A stretch of DNA of 64,000 bases, taken from contig CALFER010000076.1 of the NCBI GenBank assembly GCA_937951895.1, positions 44,005 through 108,004 of the forward strand. Direction: 5' to 3'. Below, piece after piece: positions 1 through 7,622 of this stretch. The stretch is from an uncultured bacterium (GTDB lineage Bacteria > CSSED10-310 > CALFER01). The translations under genes were made by a program, and so were the position numbers. The notes beneath the pieces were generated by a model that searched no databases, was not told where the DNA came from, and was given only the letters and a program-made list of their open reading frames with translations. Each line of letters opens with the position of its first letter. The stretch's first letter is position 1.

Positions 1-489
1 GCCGTCTCCGGATTTCACGCCGCGGAACAGCTCCAGGAACTCCTTCTGTTTAAAGCGCTGATCGCGTTCCCGGGACCGTTGGATGTACAGATCGACGATG
101 GTGTTCGATCGATCCATGCCGAAGACGAACTCCACAGCGCCATACTCGCCTTTCTGCGAACCCGCGATGATCGTTCCGATCACCTCACCCGCCGGGCCGG
201 TCATCTCGAAATACTGAAACTGATCCCGCTGGCCCGGCAGCAATTCATGCCCGATCGCTTTTTCGATTGCCGCGCGTTTCGCATCGTCCAGATCCACCGT
301 GACGGTCCGATAGTCCTTCGCATCCGGAAAGATCCGGGTCATCGTGCGCTCGGGATTGCGCCAGACGCACAGATAGACTTCCTGAGCCGTCGATCGGGGC
401 GGTCCGATCGGCAGAACGCTAAAAAGGAACAGACAGCATGCGATAGATCTGAAGCGAAACGATGTGTTCGTCTGTTTCCGAATGAGCAT
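1..489 (-). CDS. Exported FMN-binding-domain-like protein, C-terminus cut by window edge
   Basis: The frame stays open from an ATG at 489 to the window edge, giving at least 163 residues, so the gene is partial. A GGAGG lies 8 bases upstream of the ATG, inside the 3' end of the porin gene; the two genes overlap by 71 bp in different frames. An N-terminal signal peptide (Arg/Lys-rich start, then a CCLFLF core) ends near STAQEVY. The mature part has a FPDAKDY segment, a glycine-containing strand pair and a C-terminal KEFLELFRGVKSGDG stretch. These fall in the same order as in FMN_bind-type periplasmic domains, but the match is by eye and no flavinylation Ser/Thr motif is visible. It is the last visible gene of the ABC-exporter operon. 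Confidence 0.6.
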   Translation of the reverse strand, partial: MLIRKQTNTSFRFRSIACCLFLFSVLPIGPPRSTAQEVYLCVWRNPERTMTRIFPDAKDYRTVTVDLDDAKRAAIEKAIGHELLPGQRDQFQYFEMTGPAGEVIGTIIAGSQKGEYGAVEFVFGMDRSNTIVDLYIQRSRERDQRFKQKEFLELFRGVKSGDG

Positions 490-1381
490 AGGTGTAGCCT
501 CCTCGAATCGTGAACCAGGGCAGGCGGTATCCCAGACCGAAATACCCGTAGCCCTCGGTGGATTGGTGATACCGGACGAGTCTTCCGGCAATGGTCAGAT
601 CCAGATCCGGCAACACGGCCAGATCGGTCATGGCGAACGCACCCCGCGCCGACCGTCCGTCGATTTCACCACCCTGAATCTCGACGCGGGCCGTCCACCA
701 TCCGGGTTGAATGGTCATGTCCGCCGATACGATCCTTCGGTCGATCCAATGGTTGCGGTGATGTTCCGATTGGATTTTGCCGTCGAGCGCCGACAGGCCG
801 AGCCTCACATCACCCGAATCGCCGAGTGTCATGCCGACCCGTCCCGAATATACCTCCGGGCCCTCGAACTCGGGCGTCATGTGACCCCCATAGCCCTGTG
901 TCGCCGCCAGACCATACTCGAAATCCCCCAGCACCCCCGACACCATCAGACCGCTGTCCACATCCATTCCAATCATGTGAGGTGTCAGCGATTCGAACAG
1001 GAGTCGTGACGTCGTGAAATCGGTCAGCAATCCGAACGGAAGCCCGAAGCGACCAAGCGTCAGATTCCATTTTCCCATTGGCCCTTTGTAGCGACCGTAG
1101 ACTTCATGCAGCATCCGCTCGGAAAAATCGTCATGTTCTTCGAACAGCGCAAACAGGATGAGTCGGTCGCCGCCCTCATCCGCAATCGTATTCCTGAGCG
1201 ACAATCCCAGTATGTTGATTTCGCCGCGGGCTTCCTCCCGGTCGCTGTCAGTCAGGCGGGCGTCGAGATCAGCGGAGAAATTCCAGGATGCCTGTGCGCC
1301 CGGAACCATGAGCATGAGCAGGACCGGCAGGATGGCCAGACAACGGGAGAATGCATCAGTTCCGAATGCTGCCGTCTTCAA
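419..1381 (-). CDS. Porin-like outer-membrane beta-barrel protein
   Basis: 320 residues with a signal peptide at about 1-31 (cleavage near AQASW). Alternating amphipathic strands follow, with repeated aromatic girdle residues and Gly/Asp-rich turns (for example GRFGLPFGLL and GYGYFGLGYRLPW). The last residue is Phe, the usual C-terminal signal recognised by the BAM machinery. Expected location is the outer membrane, as a channel or a scaffold for export. The start at 1381 lies 26 bp inside the upstream ATPase gene, which implies translational coupling. The specific substrate cannot be read. Its position in an ABC-exporter operon suggests it could serve as the outer-membrane partner, in place of the TolC usual for MacB systems; that is inference. 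Confidence 0.7.
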   Translation of the reverse strand: MKTAAFGTDAFSRCLAILPVLLMLMVPGAQASWNFSADLDARLTDSDREEARGEINILGLSLRNTIADEGGDRLILFALFEEHDDFSERMLHEVYGRYKGPMGKWNLTLGRFGLPFGLLTDFTTSRLLFESLTPHMIGMDVDSGLMVSGVLGDFEYGLAATQGYGGHMTPEFEGPEVYSGRVGMTLGDSGDVRLGLSALDGKIQSEHHRNHWIDRRIVSADMTIQPGWWTARVEIQGGEIDGRSARGAFAMTDLAVLPDLDLTIAGRLVRYHQSTEGYGYFGLGYRLPWFTIRGGYTYAHSETDEHIVSLQIYRMLSVPF

Positions 1382-2024
1382 TGTGCACCGTCCGTGAGCA
1401 CCGCTTCACGATATCGGCATTGTGCGTCACCATGACGATCGTCAAGCCGGTGCGGTTGAGGTGTTCGAACATCGACATGATGGTATCGGCGTTATGCGAA
1501 TCGAGATTCCCGGTGGGTTCATCCGCCAGCAGGATCTGCGGGGCGTTGATCAGGCTACGGGCAATCGCCACACGCTGCATCTCACCTCCGGATAACTGAT
1601 CCGGCAGATGATTCATCCGCTGGCTCAGTCCAACCTTCTCGAGAAGCTCAAAGGCTCGCGATCGCGTGGTGTTTCCCGCAAACAGTCCGGGTAGCATCAC
1701 GTTCTGCAGAACTGTCAGCGTGGGAATGAGAAAGAACTGCTGGAACACGAATCCGATCGTCCCCTTCCGGATCTGTGTGAGTTTTTTTTCGGGATAGTTC
1801 TGGATCTCCCGACCGGCAATACGCACCATTCCTTCCGAGGGGCGGTCGAGGCATCCCATGATGTTCAAGAGCGTGGTCTTGCCGGAACCGGAATGTCCCA
1901 CGATCGCCACGAATTCGCCCGGCGATATACTCAGAGAGGCCCTGCGAAGCGCCAGGATGGTTTCGGAGCCCCGGTGGAACTTTTTTGAAACCGATTCGAG
2001 ATGAATGATGTGGCCGTTATTCAT
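1356..2024 (-). CDS. MacB/LolD-type ABC transporter ATP-binding subunit
   Basis: 222 residues, the usual length for this family. Walker A is GHSGSGKTT at about 43-51, the Q-loop lies in GFVFQQF, the signature is LSGGEMQRVAIARSL and Walker B is ILLADEPTGNLD. The leader VSKKFHRGSETILALR is typical of the MacB/LolD/FtsE group, which drives mechanotransmission rather than classic transport. It should hydrolyse ATP on the cytoplasmic face and pair with the permease encoded just upstream, whose gene overlaps it by 8 bp. A GGAGG lies ahead of the ATG, inside the permease 3' end. Confidence 0.9.
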   Translation of the reverse strand: MNNGHIIHLESVSKKFHRGSETILALRRASLSISPGEFVAIVGHSGSGKTTLLNIMGCLDRPSEGMVRIAGREIQNYPEKKLTQIRKGTIGFVFQQFFLIPTLTVLQNVMLPGLFAGNTTRSRAFELLEKVGLSQRMNHLPDQLSGGEMQRVAIARSLINAPQILLADEPTGNLDSHNADTIMSMFEHLNRTGLTIVMVTHNADIVKRCSRTVHIEDGSIRN

Positions 2025-3192
2025 TGCGCAGTACCTCCATCGGAACGATGCGGGAAGCCCTCAGGGCAGGATAAAGTGAACACGTCACCCCGATCAGCGT
2101 GCAAGCGGAGAAGGCGAACAAGGCAATGGGAATACTTGGAGTGATAACGGGACTGGAGGGGATGAAGGCGACCAGAAGCGAGCGCATGAAGTGACCGAAA
2201 GCCGGGCTGAGCACGAGACCCGCAGAAGCGCCGATCATGCTCCCTGAGAGGCAGATCGCCAGAGTTTCAAAGGTGATCAGCTTCAGAATGTCGATCCTGC
2301 CGGCCCCGACGCATTTCAGATAGGCAATCTCGCGACGCCGCTCCAGCACCGCCATCAGCATGGTGTTGATGATTCCGAAGACCGAGATGACAAACGCGAC
2401 CCCGACCATCACGAACATGATCACCCGGGTCGATTTGAAAAATTGCAGGATCCCTTCGCTGAGTTCCCGTGAGCCCAGCACGAAATAGTCCGCCGGCAAC
2501 ATGGCCCGAATCTCGTTCCGGCTCTGATCCAGCTTCCCGATATCTTTCAGCTTGACGGCGATCGCCGTTAATTTGCCCTCACGATCGACCAGTTTCTGAG
2601 CCGTCTTGAGGGGGATGAACATCGTTCCATCGTCCTGACTGTAGTTTCGCTCCAGAATGCCGGAAACCGTAAACTCGCGATCAAACTGCTCCGAGTATGT
2701 CCGGTCGCCCACCGCGAGGCTTTCGATGCGGGCGAGTTCCGCTCCCAGGATGATGGACGATTCAGATTCGAACCAGCCTCCGGATTTGAACGCCCAGTCG
2801 GGCCGGATCTTCTGAATCGTGTCCGTGATACCCATGAATATGTCCGTTCGCGAACCGTCCTCGGTCGTCACCGTAAAGAGCTGAAACGGCATGATCACAT
2901 CGACGTTCGGGTGCCTGAGCAGTCGCTCGGTCAGATCCTCGGTGACATACAGAGGACTCAGGCCCCCCTGGGCAATCACCGACGCGGCTTCGATCGGGCA
3001 CCCTTGTTTCGTGATGTACATGTGAACCCCGGTCTTGTTCACCAGTTCGTCGGTGACCGCGGAGGAATAACCCTTGTCGAGTCCGAGAACGACGGTCAGC
3101 GTGATGGCGGATATCGCGAGACTCAACCCGGTGAGCAGACTCCGGATCGGGTTGCGGCGCAGATTGCTCCAGGAAACCGTCATGAAGTTCAT
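2017..3192 (-). CDS. MacB/FtsX-family ABC transporter permease
   Basis: About 391 residues. One N-terminal membrane segment (about 15-38) is followed by a large extracytoplasmic domain (about 40-260) and three C-terminal membrane segments, ending LYPALRASRIVPMEVLRNE, the standard FtsX/MacB tail. A TTG 12 bases further upstream is also open, but the ATG at 3192 sits behind GAGGTGG, and a further ATG lies at 3183. It should form a dimer with the ATPase and move lipoproteins, peptides or small molecules out of the inner membrane or periplasm. No periplasmic adaptor (MFP) gene is visible in the operon. Confidence 0.88.
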   Translation of the reverse strand: MNFMTVSWSNLRRNPIRSLLTGLSLAISAITLTVVLGLDKGYSSAVTDELVNKTGVHMYITKQGCPIEAASVIAQGGLSPLYVTEDLTERLLRHPNVDVIMPFQLFTVTTEDGSRTDIFMGITDTIQKIRPDWAFKSGGWFESESSIILGAELARIESLAVGDRTYSEQFDREFTVSGILERNYSQDDGTMFIPLKTAQKLVDREGKLTAIAVKLKDIGKLDQSRNEIRAMLPADYFVLGSRELSEGILQFFKSTRVIMFVMVGVAFVISVFGIINTMLMAVLERRREIAYLKCVGAGRIDILKLITFETLAICLSGSMIGASAGLVLSPAFGHFMRSLLVAFIPSSPVITPSIPIALFAFSACTLIGVTCSLYPALRASRIVPMEVLRNE

Positions 3193-3200
3193 AGGCCACC

Positions 3201-3617
3201 TCAATCGATCTTGAGTCCGAGCGCGGACAGTACGACCTGCTCATCTCCGACGGTCGCCTGAACGTAAACGGTCACCGGCTTTCCGACAGGCAGTTTCGGG
3301 AATTTGAATCCCTGCGGGTAAATGGTGGCCTTGTAGACTCCGTCCTTGAGAACGAATTCGCAATACGATGCGCATTGCGAGGAGATCACGCCCTTCATGA
3401 CGAACGTTTTTCCATTGAAACTGGAAGGAGACGCCAGCACGCTCGAAAGCGTCACGATCTGCGCGTCGGAGGGGATGGATACGCCGAGATCCATGGTTCG
3501 GGCGCTGGAACATCCCGAGAGTATCAGCACGAACCCGAGGATGGCAATCGGACCGGAACGGAAGAGTGAGCCGTTCCCGATCCGGTGAATGACCTTGGAT
3601 TTTTGAATCGATTTCAT
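3201..3617 (-). CDS. Lipoprotein with OB-fold-like domain
   Basis: About 138 residues. A basic N-terminus, a hydrophobic segment and the lipobox LILSGC mark a lipoprotein; the modified Cys is followed by SSAR. The mature domain reads as a small beta-barrel. It has SSFNGKTFVMKGVISSQC and then YCEFVLKDG, a pattern like the tRNA_anti/OB-fold lipoproteins that replace or bind small ligands. Two Cys flank the second strand (SQCASYC). The ATG at 3617 has AAAGGG upstream; an earlier in-frame start at 3638 is less likely. The stop at 3201 lies 9 bases ahead of the permease ATG, so it is cotranscribed with the exporter and may act as its periplasmic accessory. Confidence 0.65.
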   Translation of the reverse strand: MKSIQKSKVIHRIGNGSLFRSGPIAILGFVLILSGCSSARTMDLGVSIPSDAQIVTLSSVLASPSSFNGKTFVMKGVISSQCASYCEFVLKDGVYKATIYPQGFKFPKLPVGKPVTVYVQATVGDEQVVLSALGLKID

Positions 3618-3740
3618 ACATTGACCCTTTCCCTGCACACCGTCATGCGTTCGTTACTGATCCGAACGAATCGACAATCGGCATGCCAGTATGCGACGAT
3701 ATTTTTACGTTGCTACCGTGTTGAGACGGACAGGAAAGGT

Positions 3741-4136
3741 CTAGATGCGCAGAACGACCGATCGGGCCGTGGCGCAGAAGAGGTCACAATCTCCCGTATC
3801 GGGCGGAGGCGCTCCCGAATGCAGAATCAATGGCGTGAACGTGGACAGAGAGAGAATGAGCATGTCCGGTCGCGAATCGAAGGTGCGCACGAGGTTCAGG
3901 TTCAGGGATGGCGGCGGAGGCGGAAACGGGGCAGGATCGGAGTTGCAGATGAAGCAATTGCAGGTATCGTGCGATGGTTCGGTGGTCGACTGTGAATCAC
4001 AACAGCAGTTCGATTCACTGACACGCATCCGTTCGGTGGCGCGGCAGGTGCAGATCGACGCGAGGAACAGAAAAACCGGAATACACACCGCGATCGTCAG
4101 AATGAACGCTGTGGATGTGGATATCCGATTCGCCAT
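3741..4136 (-). CDS. Small Cys-rich membrane-anchored or exported protein
   Basis: 131 residues, not recognised. An N-terminal hydrophobic segment (about 9-27, ILTIAVCIPVFLFLASICTC) could be a signal anchor. It is followed by a run of Cys (CCCDS, then CNCFICNSD), a poly-Pro stretch and a C-terminal CDLFCATARS. The Cys clusters could bind a metal or form disulfides. The ATG has GGGAG six bases upstream and lies close behind the promoter at 4171-4199, making this the first gene of the exporter operon. First place in the operon and the paired Cys make a metal-related role worth considering, but nothing in the sequence proves it. Confidence 0.55.
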   Translation of the reverse strand: MANRISTSTAFILTIAVCIPVFLFLASICTCRATERMRVSESNCCCDSQSTTEPSHDTCNCFICNSDPAPFPPPPPSLNLNLVRTFDSRPDMLILSLSTFTPLILHSGAPPPDTGDCDLFCATARSVVLRI

Positions 4137-4170
4137 GAATCACTCCCGGCCTCTCGGGCCTCATGCTATC

Positions 4171-4199
4171 ATGCTAAGAATCTTGAGAAAAAAAGTCAA
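4171..4199 (-). promoter_or_regulatory. Sigma-70-type promoter of the ABC-exporter operon
   Basis: Read on the minus strand: -35 TTGACT, 17-base spacer, -10 TAGCAT. The expected start is about 4163, giving a leader of about 27 bases before the ATG at 4136. A run of seven T follows the -35 box. Confidence 0.65.
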
Positions 4200-4314
4200 C
4201 CGACCCTGAGGATACACCGGAGAAAACTCGATAGATACCTGTGGGTGCGGCACCTGTCTCCGGACTCGAACCCCCGGATCAGTCGATCGGATCGTCGATT
4301 TCAGATGAACGCAT

Positions 4315-5913
4315 TCATCGACGCGGACAATCGATGCGCACGACGTCTCTGAACACCGCCCGAAATGCCTCGACAACATCGGGATCGAACTGGGATCCCG
4401 CGCATCGGATCACCTCGGTCAGGGCCTGTTCGCGAGACATGCTGTGGCCGTAGGGACGCTGCCACGTCATCGCCTCGAACGAATCCGCAACCGCCAGGAT
4501 GCGTGCACCGAGCGGGATGGCCTCTCCTTTCAACCTGCTCGGATAACCGCTCCCGTCCCAGCGTTCGTGATGATGGCGGACGAAGGCCGTCACATTCCCG
4601 AAAAACTCGATCGGCGTCAGAATCCGCGCTCCGATCTCACTATGTCGCTTCACTTTTTCATACTCGTCCGTCGTCAACCGGTCGGCCTTCAGCAGAATCG
4701 CTTCCGGAATGCCGATCTTGCCGATATCATGCAGATGCGCCGCCACCCGGATCTGCTCGATGGTTTCATCATCCAGCCCCATCTGTCCCGCGATCCGAAC
4801 GGCATACTCCGATACACGGAAACAGTGCCCGATCGTCTCCGGATCCTTCGCCTCGACGGTCTCACATAACGATTTGATCACCTCGAGATACAACTCCTGA
4901 ACGGTGTGAAACAGATGGGCTTTTTCCAGAAAAACGGACATCTGCTGAACGATCGTTTTGAACAGGAGCAGATCCTCCATCGACAGGTCACGCACGGCCG
5001 GATCGCGCACCTCGATCACCCCGAGCAGTTTGTTGGGAAGAAACAGCGGCGCGGCGATGGCGGTGTTGAACCCGTCGTAATCCGCCGGAGGCAGCGATCG
5101 ATAGACATCGAGATCTTCATTGGAAACCATGGTGGTCCGCCGCGTTTCCGCCACATACGATATCAATCCCTCCCGGAACGGTATCCGAAGCTTCCCCGTG
5201 AGGGGTTCACGCATGCCGATCGCGGCGGCGAGTTCGAAGCAGCGGTCGAGACTGTCGTAGAGAAAGATCGAGCAATCCCCGAAATCGAACAGTTTGTGAG
5301 TCTCACGGGTGATGATCCGGAGGATGTCCCGCGTCTCGAGATTGGTGCCCATCACCTGTGTGATCGAATGCAGTGCTTCCAGTTCGTATGCCCGGCGCTG
5401 CACGTCCGCATGAGCCTTCGCGTTCGAAATGGCGATGGCGGCCTGCGATGCGAGCAAAGAGAGCATGCGGGCATCATCATCATTGAAATCGTTGCCCGGT
5501 ACTTTATTGGCTGCATCGAGCACTCCGATGGATTTGCCGTCCAGGATCATGGGGACATCCATCAACGATACAATTCGATCCACTACTGCACCTTTCCGGA
5601 CGAATTTGGTGTATTTTTTCAGATCATTGGTGATGATCGGTTTCTGTTCCGAATATGCGGACCCGATCGTCCCTTCGCCCGGCGCAAAGGCGTGTGTTCC
5701 GACCTCCTCCCAGGTAAATCCATGGATGTTCGTTGGATGAAGCAGACCCGTATCTTTGTTGAGGAGCCACAGGATGCAACCCTGACTGGGAAGCATTTCC
5801 GTCACAGCTTTGACAATGCGCTGGAGCAGTTCCTCCAGCTCCAACGTCGATGTCATCGCCTTGGTCACGTCCAGCAACGTCAACACGCGTGGGTCGATTC
5901 CGTGCGGTTGCAT
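4315..5913 (-). CDS. GAF-GAF-HD-GYP cyclic di-GMP phosphodiesterase
   Basis: About 532 residues, no signal peptide, cytoplasmic. Two GAF domains sit at about 20-170 and 185-335. An HD-GYP domain follows at about 340-520, with HDIGKIGIP and HHERWDGSGYP, so the metal-binding HD pair and the GYP motif are intact. HD-GYP proteins hydrolyse c-di-GMP to pGpG/GMP. The tandem GAF domains should sense a small ligand or redox cue. The chosen ATG (5913) lies behind GGGGGGTGG; a GTG three codons upstream is the alternative. It stands alone, between the exporter promoter and the FGE-like gene, so its regulon cannot be inferred from neighbours. Confidence 0.9.
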   Translation of the reverse strand: MQPHGIDPRVLTLLDVTKAMTSTLELEELLQRIVKAVTEMLPSQGCILWLLNKDTGLLHPTNIHGFTWEEVGTHAFAPGEGTIGSAYSEQKPIITNDLKKYTKFVRKGAVVDRIVSLMDVPMILDGKSIGVLDAANKVPGNDFNDDDARMLSLLASQAAIAISNAKAHADVQRRAYELEALHSITQVMGTNLETRDILRIITRETHKLFDFGDCSIFLYDSLDRCFELAAAIGMREPLTGKLRIPFREGLISYVAETRRTTMVSNEDLDVYRSLPPADYDGFNTAIAAPLFLPNKLLGVIEVRDPAVRDLSMEDLLLFKTIVQQMSVFLEKAHLFHTVQELYLEVIKSLCETVEAKDPETIGHCFRVSEYAVRIAGQMGLDDETIEQIRVAAHLHDIGKIGIPEAILLKADRLTTDEYEKVKRHSEIGARILTPIEFFGNVTAFVRHHHERWDGSGYPSRLKGEAIPLGARILAVADSFEAMTWQRPYGHSMSREQALTEVIRCAGSQFDPDVVEAFRAVFRDVVRIDCPRR

Positions 5914-5933
5914 AGATGCCACCCCCCATTCCT

Positions 5934-5962
5934 ATTGTAAACAAAAGGAGACGATTCGTCGA
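5934..5962 (-). promoter_or_regulatory. Possible promoter of the HD-GYP gene
   Basis: Minus strand: -35 TCGACG, 17-base spacer, -10 TACAAT, about 21 bases before the ATG. The -35 box is weak. Confidence 0.35.
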
Positions 5963-5970
5963 ATCGACGG

Positions 5971-7323
5971 TCAGGGGAGGGTCCGGACGAGTCTGAATCC
6001 GAGAATATTACAGCGATAATCCGGCGTGTCCGAGTATCGCACAGAGGATCGGCAACTGTACGCCCGATCGGACCACCCGCCGCCTCTCCAGATCCGCTTT
6101 GTTCCGGAGTCCGGTCCCCGATAGTCGATCCGATGCGATGCGGGATACGCGCCATACCAATCCCAACAGGATTCCCACAGGTTGCCGTGCATGTCATACA
6201 GGCCCCAGGGGTTGGGAAGCCGGGAAGCCACTGTCTCGGTTATCCCCGGTTGATTGGCGCAAAAAATACAGTGTTGTTCGAGAGTGGGAAGAATGCCCGG
6301 CTGGCAGAGAGTATAGAGGCAATCCTGAGTGAAATAGAGCGGTTCGTCGCATGAGAATGGTCCGGAGGTGCCCGCTCGCGCCGCATATTCCCATTCGCCT
6401 TCGGTCGGAAGACGATATCCGGCTGCGCTGAAATCACAGAAGATCGGGTCGGATTCGAAGTTTGAGGCATCCACCGGGATCGAAAAGGAAGCATCCTTGA
6501 AGTAACAGGGGTTCAGGCCGTTTTGATCGGATAACAGGTTCGCAAACAAAATGGCCTCATACCAGGAGTTGTTCTGAACCGGGTGCTGCATCGTCGGACT
6601 GAGAAACAGAACACTGGGATCGTCCGGAAGCGAGGGCTGAAGACTCTTCAAATCCGCCCACATCTGCCGTGTGATCTCGGTTTCCATCACTCCGAGCGCG
6701 TGACTCAGCGCATGCGTAAACTGAGACTCATCCGGACCGCGACACGGTTCGTCCGGAGGTGAACCCTGAAGCCAACTGCCTTGCGGAACACACCTCAGTT
6801 CCCCGATGATCCCGTCGGTCGCGATCAGTCCCCCTCCCGTGCAGTCCGGAATCGGAGTCGGTGTCGTGACCTGATCCAGCGTGATGTCCTCCAGTTCATA
6901 CTCTCCATCCCCGATCTCGATCCCGATCCTCATGCCGGTATGATATCCCGGTGATGCCGCCAGGAGGTCGTACGTTCCCGGAGTGACATCGTTGAACCAG
7001 TAATATCCGTTCAGATCGGTCGAGCCGGTATACATGAGCGCCGCTCGGGCCAGCATGCAGACGGCAAGGAGACACAGAGAGCCGCCCGAAACACGACTCT
7101 TCATCCGGAGCAGACAGCATCCGAATCCGATAAGAAGCAGCGCGGCGGTATAAGTCCCCATGGCGGGGAGCGCCTGGTGGGGGGCGAGTTCCACCGATAT
7201 TCCGGAGTGATCCGTCTGACCCTCCAGAAAGGCATGCCCCGTGACCATGGAAGCATGTGCGATCGGCTGGTAAAGAAGAAACATGATCACAATCGACGAT
7301 GCCGGAATTCTGATGGGACTCAT
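5971..7323 (-). CDS. Exported FGE-sulfatase (SUMF1)-domain protein with internal membrane segments
   Basis: About 450 residues from the ATG at 7323 (GGAG 8 bases upstream; the frame is open further up, but the signal peptide MSPIRIPASSIVIMFLL starts here). After the signal comes a carboxypeptidase-regulatory-like fold (GHAFLEGQ ... TDLNGYYWFNDVTPGTYDL). It is interrupted by a hydrophobic stretch with a LPAMG-TM-RMKSR layout and a second hydrophobic segment. The C-terminal 250 residues are an FGE-sulfatase domain (RLPTEGEWEYAARAG, DMHGNLWE, GFRLVR). The two active-site Cys of true formylglycine-generating enzymes both align with Ser (around GGWSDRAYSC), so catalysis is doubtful. It may be a structural or binding member of the family. 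Confidence 0.75.
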   Translation of the reverse strand: MSPIRIPASSIVIMFLLYQPIAHASMVTGHAFLEGQTDHSGISVELAPHQALPAMGTYTAALLLIGFGCCLLRMKSRVSGGSLCLLAVCMLARAALMYTGSTDLNGYYWFNDVTPGTYDLLAASPGYHTGMRIGIEIGDGEYELEDITLDQVTTPTPIPDCTGGGLIATDGIIGELRCVPQGSWLQGSPPDEPCRGPDESQFTHALSHALGVMETEITRQMWADLKSLQPSLPDDPSVLFLSPTMQHPVQNNSWYEAILFANLLSDQNGLNPCYFKDASFSIPVDASNFESDPIFCDFSAAGYRLPTEGEWEYAARAGTSGPFSCDEPLYFTQDCLYTLCQPGILPTLEQHCIFCANQPGITETVASRLPNPWGLYDMHGNLWESCWDWYGAYPASHRIDYRGPDSGTKRIWRGGGWSDRAYSCRSSVRYSDTPDYRCNILGFRLVRTLP

Positions 7324-7528
7324 ATCAATGCTCCATTTGTTTTCCACATTGATTATCCGCTGTACGTCCTGAATGTAGCAGAAATCAGTTCCCGATGGAA
7401 CGGCATTTATACACGGCACCATAATACCTCGCGAACCCTTATGCAATTGCACCACCGTGTGCCTGACTCGGCGACGGACGTGTAGAATGATCCATGCGCA
7501 AAGATAAATGTCGCCGATTGCAATTCAT

Positions 7529-7557
7529 TTTACATGTAAACTGATCGGGACTATTGT
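7529..7557 (+). promoter_or_regulatory. Possible promoter with 12-bp palindrome over the -35 box
   Basis: -35 TTTACA, 17-base spacer, -10 TATTGT. It lies about 65 bases before the ATG at 7623. The -35 box is the left half of a perfect palindrome, TTTACATGTAAA (7529-7540), a plausible operator. The rest of 7324-7622 holds nothing else I recognise. Confidence 0.45.
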
Positions 7558-7622
7558 AGGTTAATGCGCTGCTCGTGCGTGTAGGATGATTTTTTTTTGA
7601 TCGATGAGCGAGGTTTATCTTG

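Noticed and set aside
4241..4275. T-loop-like GTTCGAGTC on the minus strand, suggesting a tRNA
   Set aside because: The arms do not pair as a T-stem, and no acceptor or anticodon stem could be folded around it.
4906..5940. Open frame of 344 codons on the plus strand
   Set aside because: It is antisense to the GAF-GAF-HD-GYP gene and shows no recognisable domain or RBS.
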